Positions 16,868 to 27,121 of a stretch of 64,000 nt of DNA are shown here, in pieces. The notes beneath the pieces are model-generated. The model saw nothing but the letters and a program-made list of their open reading frames with translations, was not told the DNA's origin and searched no databases. How positions within the stretch are numbered: the stretch's first letter is position 1; each line of letters begins with the position of its first letter. The position numbers and the translations under genes were made by a program. Origin of the DNA: CAZHTF01 sp964535305 (GTDB lineage: Bacteria > Planctomycetota > Phycisphaerae > UBA1845 > Fen-1342); assembly GCA_964535305.1 (NCBI GenBank), contig CAZHTF010000007.1, positions 15,177 through 79,176 of the forward strand, given 5' to 3'.

Positions 16868-17566
16868 ATGGAGCTTGGAGCGGTCTGGCTGATTGCGCTG
16901 CTGACGCTCGGCGGGGTCGGGCTGTTCCTGGCCATGCCCGGCGGGCGCAGCAACGCGCACCGCGCGGCGCTGGTGGTGCTGGCCGGGGCGGCGGCGGCGC
17001 TGCTGGGCCTGCTGCTGCCGCTGTCGCGCGGGCACAGCAGCGCCCCGTTCTTCGTGACGCTGTCGCTGGTGGGGCTGATCGCCGCCATTCGCGTGATCAC
17101 GCACGCGCGGCCGGTGTATAGCGCGCTGTATTTCATCCTCGTGGTGGTTTCGGTCGCGGGGCTGCTGCTGCTGATGGATGCGGAATTCCTGGCGGCGGCG
17201 CTGCTGATCATCTATGCCGGCGCGATCCTGGTTACCTACGTGTTCGTGATCATGCTGGCGCAGCAGGGCAGTGAGCCGCCGCGCTGGGATCGTCAGGCGC
17301 GTGATCCGCTGCTGGGGATTGTGGCCGGGTTCCTGGTCCTGGGCGTGCTCAGTGCGCGGCTGTTGACGCCCACGATGTCCGCCGCCGGCAGTACGCCGGA
17401 TGTGGCACTTGCCGCCGGCTACAGTAAACCGCTGGGGTTGGCGCTGTTCATGGACTATGTCGTTGCGGTGCAGATCGCCGGGGTGCTGTTGACGGCGGCG
17501 ATGATCGGGGCGATCGCGGTTGCGCGGCGGCGTCCACATCAGTTGGCGGCGGAGGACGGCGAATAA
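16868..17566 (+). CDS. nuoJ: NADH-quinone oxidoreductase subunit J
   Basis: Small membrane subunit of complex I. Five predicted membrane helices; the conserved helix with YSALYFILVVVSVAGLLLLM and AEFLAAALLIIYAGAILVTYVFVIM is the family signature. 232 aa. A 170-base spacer separates it from nuoI, larger than elsewhere in the operon, and an internal promoter there is possible though I cannot see one. The stop codon overlaps the nuoK start by one base (TAATG), so the two are translationally coupled. Confidence 0.92.
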   Translation: MELGAVWLIALLTLGGVGLFLAMPGGRSNAHRAALVVLAGAAAALLGLLLPLSRGHSSAPFFVTLSLVGLIAAIRVITHARPVYSALYFILVVVSVAGLLLLMDAEFLAAALLIIYAGAILVTYVFVIMLAQQGSEPPRWDRQARDPLLGIVAGFLVLGVLSARLLTPTMSAAGSTPDVALAAGYSKPLGLALFMDYVVAVQIAGVLLTAAMIGAIAVARRRPHQLAAEDGE

Positions 17567-17877
17567 TGCTCTCAGCCTACCTCATGATTGGTGCGGCACT
17601 GTTCGTGCTGGGCCTGGTCGGCTTTGTCACGCGCCGTAACCTGATCATCATGTTCCTGTGCACCGAGCTGATGTTCCAGGGCATCGTCGTGACGCTGGTG
17701 GCCTTCGGGCGCTACCCGTTGGCGGGCATGCCCTCGCTCGATGGACAGGTCTTCGCGCTGTTCCTGCTTTCCGTCGCGGCGGCGGAAGCCGCGCTGGGCC
17801 TGGCGCTGGTGGTGCTGCTCTATCGCTTTGGCGGATCGCTGGATGCGGGCGGTCTGCGCAGCCTGAGGGACGAGTGA
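17566..17877 (+). CDS. nuoK: NADH-quinone oxidoreductase subunit K
   Basis: Three-helix membrane subunit of complex I, 103 aa, related to MrpC. The conserved helix reads RRNLIIMFLCTELMFQGIVVTLVAF and carries the buried Glu in TELM that takes part in proton translocation; a second acidic residue lies in AAAEAALGLALVVLLYR. Starts one base inside the nuoJ stop codon and ends five bases before nuoL. Confidence 0.94.
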   Translation: MLSAYLMIGAALFVLGLVGFVTRRNLIIMFLCTELMFQGIVVTLVAFGRYPLAGMPSLDGQVFALFLLSVAAAEAALGLALVVLLYRFGGSLDAGGLRSLRDE

Positions 17878-17881
17878 AAGC

Positions 17882-19954
<2,073 letters not shown>

Positions 19955-19965
19955 GTTGAGGGAAC

Positions 19966-21645
19966 ATGGCGGCGTTCGGCTGTAACCTACTGATTCTGCT
20001 GCCGCTGCTGGCGGCTGTCGGCGTGTGGCTGCTGCCGCAGCGGCAAGAAGCCGGGGCGAAGGGCATCGCGCTGTGGGTGGGCTTGCTCTCCGCGGCGATT
20101 TCGATCGGGCTTTGGCTCGGGTTGCCGCTGAGCGGCGGCGAACTGGTCGGCGAGTTTGACCGCGCCTGGGTAACGCTGGGCGATGCGGAAACGGGCGGAG
20201 TGTCCATTCGCTATCACGTCGGCGTCGACGCGATCGCCGGGCCGTTGCTGGCGCTGACCGGCCTGCTGGTGCCGATCTCGATCGCCTGCAGCTTCACTGC
20301 GATCACGCAGCGCGTCCGCGAGTATTACGCCTGGCTGCTGGCGCTGACCGCCGGCATGTTTGGCGTGTTTCTGGCGCGTGACGTGCTGCTGTTTTACATT
20401 TTCTTCGAGTTCACGCTGGTCCCGCTCTATTTCCTGATCGGCATCTGGGGCGGGTCCGAGCGGCGCTACGCCGCCAACAAGTTCTTCTTGTACACCTTCG
20501 TCGGCAGCGTGATTACGTTCGCCGGTATCCTGTACCTGGCGGTGCGCTCGGCGGAGCTGGCCGGCAGCCGAATCGTCTCGTTCGATCTGCTGACGCTTTC
20601 GAATGTGGTGGGTCTGAGTTTTCACGAGCAGAGCTGGCTGTTCATCGCCTTGTTCTGCGGCTTCGCGATCAAGGTGCCGTTCTTCCCGCTGCACACCTGG
20701 CTGCCACTGGCGCATACGGAAGCGCCGACCGCGGGCAGCGTGCTGCTGGCAGGCATCCTGCTGAAGCTCGGGACCTACGGCTTCCTGCGCTTCAGCCTTC
20801 CAATGGCGCCGCAGGGCGCGGTGGCCTGGGCAGACGAGATGGCCCTGCTGGCGGTCGCGGGCATCATCTATGGCGCGCTTTGCTCCTGGGTGCAGCGCGA
20901 CGTGAAAAAACTCGTCGCGTATTCGTCCGTCTCGCACCTGGGCTTCTGCATGCTGGGCATGTTCAGCATGCTGCCGGCTGGGCTCAGCGGCTCGGTGCTC
21001 TACATGGTGAATCACGGCTTGAGCACCGGCGCGCTGTTCCTTGTGGTCGGCATGATCTACGAGCGCTATCACACGCGCGATATCGACAAGATCGGCGGGC
21101 TGGCGCGGCAGATGCCCGTGATGACCTTCTTCCTGGTGCTGTTCACACTCTCGAGCATCGGGCTGCCGGGCTTGAATGGCTTCGTCAGCGAGTTCACCAC
21201 GTTGTTCGCCGCGTTCAACTCGCCCGTGCTGAACACGCCCTGGTACGGGGCCGTCGGCGCGACCGGCATTCTGCTTGGCGCCGTGTACATGCTCTACATG
21301 GTCGGCAAGCTGCTGTTTGGCCCGTTGAACGAGCCGCCGCACACGCCCGACTTCTCCGCGGGTCTGACGCGTGATCTGACGCGGCGCGAAGTCTGGCTGC
21401 TGGCGCCGCTGGCGGCGCTGTGCGTGCTCCTGGGCGTGGCGCCGCGCGTGGTGACGGACACGCTGGATCCGGCGCTGAATTCAAAGATCCTGCCGCGCGT
21501 GGTGCACGCCGCGCGGCAAGCGCCGCAATACGCGGCCGGCGCCGCGGGCGCGGCGGCGACGTTTGCGGAGGCCGTTGCGCAGCCCACGGCGGCGGACGCT
21601 CGAAACGAAATCGCTTTGGGCGGGAGCTGGTCGGATGCCAACTGA
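19966..21645 (+). CDS. nuoM: NADH-quinone oxidoreductase subunit M
   Basis: Second antiporter-like subunit. Hallmarks are YIFFEFTLVPLYFLIGIWGG with the essential Glu, FAIKVPFFPLHTWLPLAHTEAPTAGSVLLAGILLKLGTYG and VNHGLSTGALFLVVGMIYERYHTRDI. 559 aa; the last ~60 residues after the terminal helix are Ala-rich and look like a soluble tail not present in all family members. It begins 12 bases after nuoL, and its last 11 bases overlap the nuoN start. Confidence 0.95.
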   Translation: MAAFGCNLLILLPLLAAVGVWLLPQRQEAGAKGIALWVGLLSAAISIGLWLGLPLSGGELVGEFDRAWVTLGDAETGGVSIRYHVGVDAIAGPLLALTGLLVPISIACSFTAITQRVREYYAWLLALTAGMFGVFLARDVLLFYIFFEFTLVPLYFLIGIWGGSERRYAANKFFLYTFVGSVITFAGILYLAVRSAELAGSRIVSFDLLTLSNVVGLSFHEQSWLFIALFCGFAIKVPFFPLHTWLPLAHTEAPTAGSVLLAGILLKLGTYGFLRFSLPMAPQGAVAWADEMALLAVAGIIYGALCSWVQRDVKKLVAYSSVSHLGFCMLGMFSMLPAGLSGSVLYMVNHGLSTGALFLVVGMIYERYHTRDIDKIGGLARQMPVMTFFLVLFTLSSIGLPGLNGFVSEFTTLFAAFNSPVLNTPWYGAVGATGILLGAVYMLYMVGKLLFGPLNEPPHTPDFSAGLTRDLTRREVWLLAPLAALCVLLGVAPRVVTDTLDPALNSKILPRVVHAARQAPQYAAGAAGAAATFAEAVAQPTAADARNEIALGGSWSDAN

Positions 21646-23389
21646 CGCGCTCTACGCGGCGCTCTCGATCTGGCCGCTGTTGCCGGAATTGCTACTGTGT
21701 GCCGCCGGCTGCACGGTGCTGCTGACCAGTCAATCGCGGCGCGCCGGCCTGGCTCGCGCCACGCCCGCGATCACGCTGAGCGCGCTGGTGCTGGGCGTGC
21801 TGCTGGTGCGCGGCTGGCGGCCGCTGCTCGCGCCTTGGCTGGGCCTGAGCGAGACGACGCTGGGCGGCGGGCTGGAGATCGGGCAATTCGCGGACTTCGT
21901 GCGGGTCAGCGCCCTGGTCTTGGGCGTGCTGCTCACGCTGGCGTCGTGGAATCTGCCATCGCAGCACGAAGCGGGCGAGTACTTCGCCATGCTGCTGTTC
22001 ACCACCGCCGGATTGATGCTGGTCGGCTCGTCGGCAGACTTGGTGGTGCTCTTCATGGCGCTGGAGCTGGTGAGCGTGCCGACTTACATCATGGTCACGC
22101 TCAGCCGCAATCACCCGCGCGCGCTCGAGGCCGGCACGAAATACTTCTATCTGGGCGCGATGGCAGCGGCGGTGACGGCCTATGGCTTCGCGTTTATTTA
22201 TGGCGCCAGTGGCGAGGCTTCGCTGCCGGGGGCGATCGCCGGCCTGAGCACGGCGCTTTCAGAGCCCGGAACGCCCGCGTATGTCTTCGCGACGATCGGC
22301 ATTGTGCTCTCGATTGGCGGGCTGCTGTTCAAGCTCTCGGCCTTTCCGCTGCATTTCTACGTGGCGGATGTGTACCAGGGCGCCGCGGCGCCGGTGGCGG
22401 GCCTGCTGGGCTTCGTTCCCAAGGCGGCCGGGCTGATCGCGGTGATCAAGATTGTGGAAGCCACCGGCTGGCGCACCGACTCGGGCGGGTTGTTCTGGCT
22501 GCTGTGGTGGGTCGCGGCATTGAGCATGACGGTCGGCAACGTGCTGGCGCTGATGCAGCAGAACGTCAAGCGAATGTTGGCGTATTCGGGCATCGCCCAC
22601 TCGGGATACTTGCTGGTCGGGCTGCTGGCCGGGCCGGCAGCCGGCGGCATGCTCAGCGATGGCACGGCGGCGGCGCTCTATTACGTCGTCATCTACGGCA
22701 TCGCCAACCTGGGCGCGTTCGTGGTGATCGGGCTGCTGCGGGTGCGCGGCGAGGCATGCGAATCATTGCGGGAGATTGCAGGGCTGCTGCGGCGGCATCC
22801 GGGGTTGGCGTGGCTGCTGGCACTGGCGATGTTCACGTTGATGGGGCTTCCGCCGACGCCGGGCTTCTGGGGCAAAGCGTCGCTTTTTGGCAGCGCGCTA
22901 AGCGTCTCGCAGGGTGCGGCGGGTGAATATCAAACGTGGCTGATCGCACTGGTGATCGTGGCACTGCTGAATTCGGCGATCGGGGCTGCATACTACCTGC
23001 GCGTGATTGCGGCGGTGCTGCTGCATGAGAATGACGAAGCGCCGCGAGCCGTCGCGCGCGAGGAGCAGCGCATGAGCGCGGTGCTGTGTGGCATGCTGCT
23101 GCTGATCTTCGCGGTCTATCCGAATGTGCTGCTGGACGCCGGCCAGGTCGCGACTACGCACATGCGCGGGTACTCGGTCGGGACGGCGCAACGCTTGCCC
23201 GACGCGCCCGCCGCCGCGGCGCTGCTCAGCGCCGATGCGGCGGACGCAGTCCGCGATTTTTCCACTGACGCTGGCGCTGACGATTCGGATGCGCGCGGTG
23301 GAGACGTTGCACCGTCGGCGAAGGAGACCGCGCCCGGCAGCGACCTAGCCCCGCCCAAGCCAGCTGCGGTGCCCAGTCGAGCGCACTGA
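21635..23389 (+). CDS. nuoN: NADH-quinone oxidoreductase subunit N
   Basis: Third antiporter-like subunit, completing the operon. ATG 21635 (MPTDALYAALSIWPLLPELLL) is preferred: GGGAG lies about 9 bases upstream and the N-terminus then begins with the first membrane helix. Motifs include FMALELVSVPTYIMVTL with the key Glu, LLFKLSAFPLHFYVADVYQGA with its Lys, and MLAYSGIAHSGYLLVGLLAG. 584 aa. The last ~70 residues (from AQRLPDAPAAAALL) form an Ala/Asp/Pro-rich tail after the final helix, an extension I would not expect from the standard protein. Confidence 0.93.
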   Translation: MPTDALYAALSIWPLLPELLLCAAGCTVLLTSQSRRAGLARATPAITLSALVLGVLLVRGWRPLLAPWLGLSETTLGGGLEIGQFADFVRVSALVLGVLLTLASWNLPSQHEAGEYFAMLLFTTAGLMLVGSSADLVVLFMALELVSVPTYIMVTLSRNHPRALEAGTKYFYLGAMAAAVTAYGFAFIYGASGEASLPGAIAGLSTALSEPGTPAYVFATIGIVLSIGGLLFKLSAFPLHFYVADVYQGAAAPVAGLLGFVPKAAGLIAVIKIVEATGWRTDSGGLFWLLWWVAALSMTVGNVLALMQQNVKRMLAYSGIAHSGYLLVGLLAGPAAGGMLSDGTAAALYYVVIYGIANLGAFVVIGLLRVRGEACESLREIAGLLRRHPGLAWLLALAMFTLMGLPPTPGFWGKASLFGSALSVSQGAAGEYQTWLIALVIVALLNSAIGAAYYLRVIAAVLLHENDEAPRAVAREEQRMSAVLCGMLLLIFAVYPNVLLDAGQVATTHMRGYSVGTAQRLPDAPAAAALLSADAADAVRDFSTDAGADDSDARGGDVAPSAKETAPGSDLAPPKPAAVPSRAH

Positions 23390-23443
23390 TCCGCACGGCA
23401 TCCGCGCGGCCTACTCGCCGCGCACTGCCGATCGCTTGTGCGC

Positions 23444-23914
23444 TCAGTAGAAAAGCATGATTGCGCACGGCACGATCTGCTCGGGTTTCCCAGCGACTTG
23501 CCTTTCGAACTCGCGCAGATAAAGCGGCTGATTCGCGGACCAGCGTTTCGCGTCGTTGCGCAGCAACTCGCCCGCTTCGCCCAGGTTGCTCTGCAATTGC
23601 CGCGCGGCGAGCCCAAGCTGCTTGTCGACAAACTCGCCCGCCTGCTCGAGATTTTCGACGCTGTCGCGCTCGTGTGCGCGGAGCATGCTCGTCGTGGCGG
23701 CGATGTTGTCGATCCGCGCCTGCATGCGGTTCTGACTCAAGCGGGTCGCGTTCGTCGCCACGCAGCCCAGTGCCGCGGTCAGCAGCGGCAGCGCTGCGGA
23801 CAGCCGCAGTGCTACGTGCCGGCGCGATTCACGGCGATATCGGCATGGCTGCGGATGATCGCGCACGTGCACAGTTGAGCCGCGTCTGAATCGCCTGCGA
23901 AACATTCGCAACAT
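23444..23914 (-). CDS. putative lipoprotein with helical C-terminal part
   Basis: Not recognised. The clear protein-like part is HVALRLSAALPLLTAALGC, a signal with probable lipobox, followed by ~115 residues rich in Gln, Asn, Arg and Glu with heptad-like spacing, suggesting a helical or coiled-coil periplasmic domain. The start is uncertain: ATG 23914 (MLRMFRRRFRRG), ATG 23992 or GTG 23866 would all give a long basic region before the hydrophobic core. It converges with nuoN, 54 bases between stops. Base composition is like its neighbours. Confidence 0.5.
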   Translation of the reverse strand: MLRMFRRRFRRGSTVHVRDHPQPCRYRRESRRHVALRLSAALPLLTAALGCVATNATRLSQNRMQARIDNIAATTSMLRAHERDSVENLEQAGEFVDKQLGLAARQLQSNLGEAGELLRNDAKRWSANQPLYLREFERQVAGKPEQIVPCAIMLFY

Positions 23915-24308
23915 GTTACTCGCCAGGCGACGCGCAGTTGCGGCGGCGAGCCAGCGGGGCGCGCCCAGAAAATTCGTCGGGAGCGGTTGCATTTGAGAAC
24001 GAGTGTTAATAGCATGCAACTTGTTCTGGTTGTTCGAACACATTCGCCAGAACCTGCGTTTCATAGAGGGCAGTGGGTCTTTGCAGCCCGGTTCTAGTTC
24101 GCTCTCGTCCGGGGCGGAGCGGGCAGTGCGTGGGTGTTGCGGCTGCCTCCGGAGAGAATGGGGAACGGGTTGGGACCGCTTCGGCAGGGCGGTCTCAACC
24201 TTGCTTTGTTTCTGGGCCACGCGTTGACGCTTTTTCGTCTCGCCCCGCCCGCGGCGTCTGCCGCGCGAATCACCTCCAAAGCTGCTGACACTGACACGCT
24301 GCAGCGTT
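23915..24308. other. gene-less stretch with a long stem-loop
   Basis: About 390 bases with no convincing gene. It includes a 12-base stem with a 9-base loop at 24168-24200 (left arm GGTTGGGACCGC, right arm GCGGTCTCAACC, one G-U pair), followed on the plus strand by a T-rich stretch (TTGCTTTGTTTCT). It lies downstream of the minus-strand gene 24309-25484 and may be part of its terminator or of an unannotated RNA. Confidence 0.4.
24168..24200 (+). terminator. candidate stem-loop, terminator or structured RNA
   Basis: Twelve paired positions including one G-U pair, loop TTCGGCAGG, followed on the plus strand by TTGCTTTGTTTCT. The T tract is interrupted and no plus-strand gene ends just before it, so the role is open. 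For the minus-strand gene ending at 24309 the hairpin is in a suitable place but has no T tract on that strand. Confidence 0.3.
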
Positions 24309-25484
24309 CTACGCTGGCCGTGACTCCAACGGAAATCGCAGCAGGCACGTCGACGGGAAGGGCGGATACTCCAACGTATAGCGGCGAGCCCGGAAGTCTC
24401 CGGGCGAATAGCCCAACAGGGCAAGCACGTATTCGATCAGCGCTGAGTGCTGCTGCGAGTGCGGCGAGGGCGCACCCACCGCGATTTCCTCGGTCGTCAG
24501 CGCGAACGGCAGGCGGTCGCGCTCGTGTCGCGAGAGCCCCAGGTTGCCGAACACGAACGCCTCGGCGTTCAGGGCAAAGAGGCAATCGCGGTGCGCGATC
24601 ACGTCAAACAGCAGCGTCTCAACCGGGGCGGAAATGGTGGCGAACAGCTCGCCGCTCTGATCGTGCTCGTCGGCATAGCGGCTTCCGATGGCCGGGTGCC
24701 GCGAGCCGAAGTGCAGCGTGAACGCGCCGGCATTGTTGGCCAGCGGGCTGGCGCCGAGCTCGTAGATCGTCTGCCCGTCCTCCTCGCTCATCAGGATCGG
24801 CGGTGCGTTGCGCGAGCAGAATGGCTGGAGCAGCATGGCTGGGTCTTTGCAGTCCGGGTCGAGCGGCAACTGGCCTTCCACGGGCTGCGAGTCGCGGCGA
24901 TACGACTTGCGGCGGAAGAGCACCCAGCGCGCGTCGACCCGTATCCGCCGCAGCTCGACCCAGCCGCCGATCAGTGCGGCGGAGATAAAGTCCGGCTTCT
25001 CCGGCGCCGGCGTGAGGATGCTGACATTGACGCGCGTGCGGGCCTGCACGCCCCAGATGGCGCTGGCGCCGCGGAACGCCAGTTTACGGCTGCGGAGCAG
25101 CCGCTGTCGCGAATCGCTGGGCAGCGCGTCGGCGATCAGCTCCATCGAGGCGCGGTCGCCGGCGAGGCGTTCCTGGGCGTCGCGGAGCGCATTGAACGCG
25201 CGGCGTGTGGATTTCAGCAGGCCAGGTTCGACGCCGACGCGCGAAAGGGCCGCCAGCAGGATGTCGACCGCGGCCTCGCCGGGGAGCAACTGGACGACGG
25301 TGGCATGGTCCGTTGCCCGCGCGATGTGCGCAATCTTCCAGCTCAGGCTCTTGTCGAGCGTCAATGCGCGGCCCATCTGCTGCGGCTGGGCGGTCTCTGC
25401 CCCGGCCGCGCGCAGCGCCGCGTTCAGCGTGGATTGCAGCGTCGCAATCAGCGTTGTGAATTCCGCTGGCAGTCCGGTGCTCAT
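24309..25484 (-). CDS. conserved-looking protein of unknown function
   Basis: ATG 25484 (MSTGLPAEFTTLIATLQSTL) gives 391 residues; the upstream open frame is antisense to purN's downstream region and is not used. No signal peptide, membrane segment or recognised catalytic motif. The N-terminal third is helical with a basic stretch (RQRLLRSRKLAFRGASAIWG); the middle has alternating hydrophobic residues (TRVNVSILTPAP, WVELRRIRVDARWVLFRRKSYRR); the C-terminal third contains DGQTIYELGASPL and EYVLALLGYSPGDFRARR. Probably cytoplasmic. It ends a minus-strand pair with purN, 31 bases apart, which suggests co-transcription but does not reveal a function. Confidence 0.75.
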   Translation of the reverse strand: MSTGLPAEFTTLIATLQSTLNAALRAAGAETAQPQQMGRALTLDKSLSWKIAHIARATDHATVVQLLPGEAAVDILLAALSRVGVEPGLLKSTRRAFNALRDAQERLAGDRASMELIADALPSDSRQRLLRSRKLAFRGASAIWGVQARTRVNVSILTPAPEKPDFISAALIGGWVELRRIRVDARWVLFRRKSYRRDSQPVEGQLPLDPDCKDPAMLLQPFCSRNAPPILMSEEDGQTIYELGASPLANNAGAFTLHFGSRHPAIGSRYADEHDQSGELFATISAPVETLLFDVIAHRDCLFALNAEAFVFGNLGLSRHERDRLPFALTTEEIAVGAPSPHSQQHSALIEYVLALLGYSPGDFRARRYTLEYPPFPSTCLLRFPLESRPA

Positions 25485-25515
25485 TTTGTAGTTATCTGCG
25501 CGGCGGACGTGCGTT

Positions 25516-26148
25516 TCAACTGCAATGTGCCGCCAACCACGGCAGACCGCGCTCGCAAACCTCGCGCAGCACGGCCGGATACAGCTCGCGTTCGGCGATG
25601 CCGACGCGCGCGGCGAGCGTCTCGGGCGTATCGGTCGCGAGCACCGGCACGCGGCGTTGGGCCACAATCGGACCGTGGTCATACTGCTGGTCGACCAAGT
25701 GCACGCTGCAGCCGCTTTCGCGTTCGCCCGCAGCCAGCACGGCGGCGTGCACATGTCGCCCGTGCATGCCCTGCCCGCCGAACTTGGGCAGCAGCGCCGG
25801 GTGGATGTTCAGCACGCGGCCACGGTACGCCTCGGGAAGTAGCCACAGGCACAGGAACCCTGCCATGAGCACGAGCTGCACGTTGGCGCGGTCGATCGTG
25901 CGCGTCAGCGCGGCGGAGAACGCGGACGCGCTCGCGTAGTCGCGCTTGCGGACGATCTGCAGCGGGATGCCGGCCTCGCGCGCGATTGTCACGCCGCGCA
26001 CGTCCGAGCGCGAGCTGACCACCTGAACCAACGCAAGCCGTGGCAGCCGGCCATCGCGGGTGGCCTCGATCAGGTTCGCGAGCGTGCTGCCGGCGCCGGA
26101 GATCAGCACGCTGGCGCGCAAGGTGGTGTCGGGCGCGGCGGGACTCAC
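25516..26148 (-). CDS. purN: phosphoribosylglycinamide formyltransferase
   Basis: Folate-dependent GAR transformylase of purine synthesis. The catalytic residues of the family can be seen: N114 and H116 in NIHPALLPKFGGQGMHG and D157 in YDHGPIVAQRRVPV; the phosphoribosyl-binding loop is LISGAGSTLANLI near residues 15-27 (most members read SGxGSNxQ). 210 aa, GTG start at 26148. It precedes the unknown 391-aa protein on the same strand and diverges from a small membrane-protein gene. Confidence 0.92.
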   Translation of the reverse strand: MSPAAPDTTLRASVLISGAGSTLANLIEATRDGRLPRLALVQVVSSRSDVRGVTIAREAGIPLQIVRKRDYASASAFSAALTRTIDRANVQLVLMAGFLCLWLLPEAYRGRVLNIHPALLPKFGGQGMHGRHVHAAVLAAGERESGCSVHLVDQQYDHGPIVAQRRVPVLATDTPETLAARVGIAERELYPAVLREVCERGLPWLAAHCS

Positions 26149-26392
26149 GCGGGGATTTTACGATCCAGGGCGGTGCGCGTCAGGGCGCGGGCGAGGCTTG
26201 AGTATCGTGCGCTGCGGGCGAAGCGGCTTGCGTGCCTTGCGCCGCGGGTTATGCTCGCGAGCTTAAGCGTGGGCGAGGCAGGTTTCGCGGGCGCGTTGAC
26301 AGCGCCGTGCGTCGGGATCGCGGCCCGCATCGCCCGCATCAGATCGGCGCGACAAACGACCGATCAGGCTTGTACGAACGTGGGGTAGGCCA

Positions 26393-26746
26393 TTGAATCT
26401 GCGAGATTTCGGAACGCAGGCGCGGCTGAGCGTGATTCTGGCGATCGCGGGCGCGGTCAGCGCCATCACGGCGATCGCGCTGATCGCGCGTAACTTTGAC
26501 GCGACCACCTTCTGGGTCATTTACAACCCCAAGCGGCCGCTGGGCGCCGCTCTGATGGCGGCGCTGGCGGCGAGCGTCGTCGCGAGCGGGTTGGGCCTGT
26601 GGGCGGGCTTCAACAGCGCCGGGCAGCGGCGCAATCCGAATCCGCAGCTTTCCTGGACGGGCTTTTTCGCCAGTGCGGCCGCGATGACCGTGGCGCTGGG
26701 CGCGGCGATTTTCTTTGTGATCACACAGAACCCGCGCGGAGCCTGA
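26393..26746 (+). CDS. small membrane protein of unknown function
   Basis: 117 aa from a TTG start at 26393 (MNLRDFGTQARLSVILA). Three hydrophobic segments are visible: residues ~13-31, ~50-72 and ~88-110, with an Asn/Pro/Gln-rich hydrophilic loop (NSAGQRRNPNPQLSWTG) between the last two. This looks like a real inner-membrane protein, but I do not recognise a family. It diverges from purN over 245 gene-less bases and converges with the MazG-like gene, 18 bases between stops. Confidence 0.65.
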   Translation: MNLRDFGTQARLSVILAIAGAVSAITAIALIARNFDATTFWVIYNPKRPLGAALMAALAASVVASGLGLWAGFNSAGQRRNPNPQLSWTGFFASAAAMTVALGAAIFFVITQNPRGA

Positions 26747-26764
26747 GCCGCTGGTTGCCGCGCT

Positions 26765-27061
26765 TCAGCTCAGCTTTTCGACGCAGGTGCAGACCATCAG
26801 ACCGCAGCCGGGGCAGCCACCGCTGAACTTGGCGATCGCCTTTTCGAGGTCGATGCCCTCGACGTTGGCGAGCGTGGTGAGCCAGGCCAGCACGTCGGCG
26901 AATTCGCCGGCGAGGTTCTTGCGGTCTTTTCCGTCGGCAATGGCGCTCGCCAGTTCGCCGACCTCCTCGACGAACCAGAGAAACGTCTTGGCCGCGCCGC
27001 GCTGGCGGTCATTGTGCGAGTACATCCGCTCGATGAGCTGCTGAAACTCGGCAATTTGCAC
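26765..27061 (-). CDS. MazG-like nucleotide pyrophosphohydrolase with C-terminal zinc-binding tail
   Basis: 98 aa, GTG start at 27061. The MazG-type all-alpha NTP-PPase core has the two acidic metal-binding motifs, FVEEVGELASAI and EFADVLAWL (EEVxE...ExxD), expected to bind Mg2+ and hydrolyse NTPs or dNTPs to NMP and PPi, a housecleaning role. The last 20 residues contain CPGCGLMVCTC, four cysteines spaced CxxCx4CxC, very likely a zinc knuckle. Short single-domain members with such tails are known; the substrate cannot be predicted. Confidence 0.82.
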   Translation of the reverse strand: MQIAEFQQLIERMYSHNDRQRGAAKTFLWFVEEVGELASAIADGKDRKNLAGEFADVLAWLTTLANVEGIDLEKAIAKFSGGCPGCGLMVCTCVEKLS

Positions 27062-27121
27062 AACGGCTCCCGGTCGCTTGCCGCCCGGGGCGGACCCGCG
27101 CGCCGCGCCCCGCGACGCAGC

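Noticed and set aside
19987..21342. 451-codon open frame on the minus strand
   Set aside because: Antisense to nuoM, whose motifs are unambiguous.
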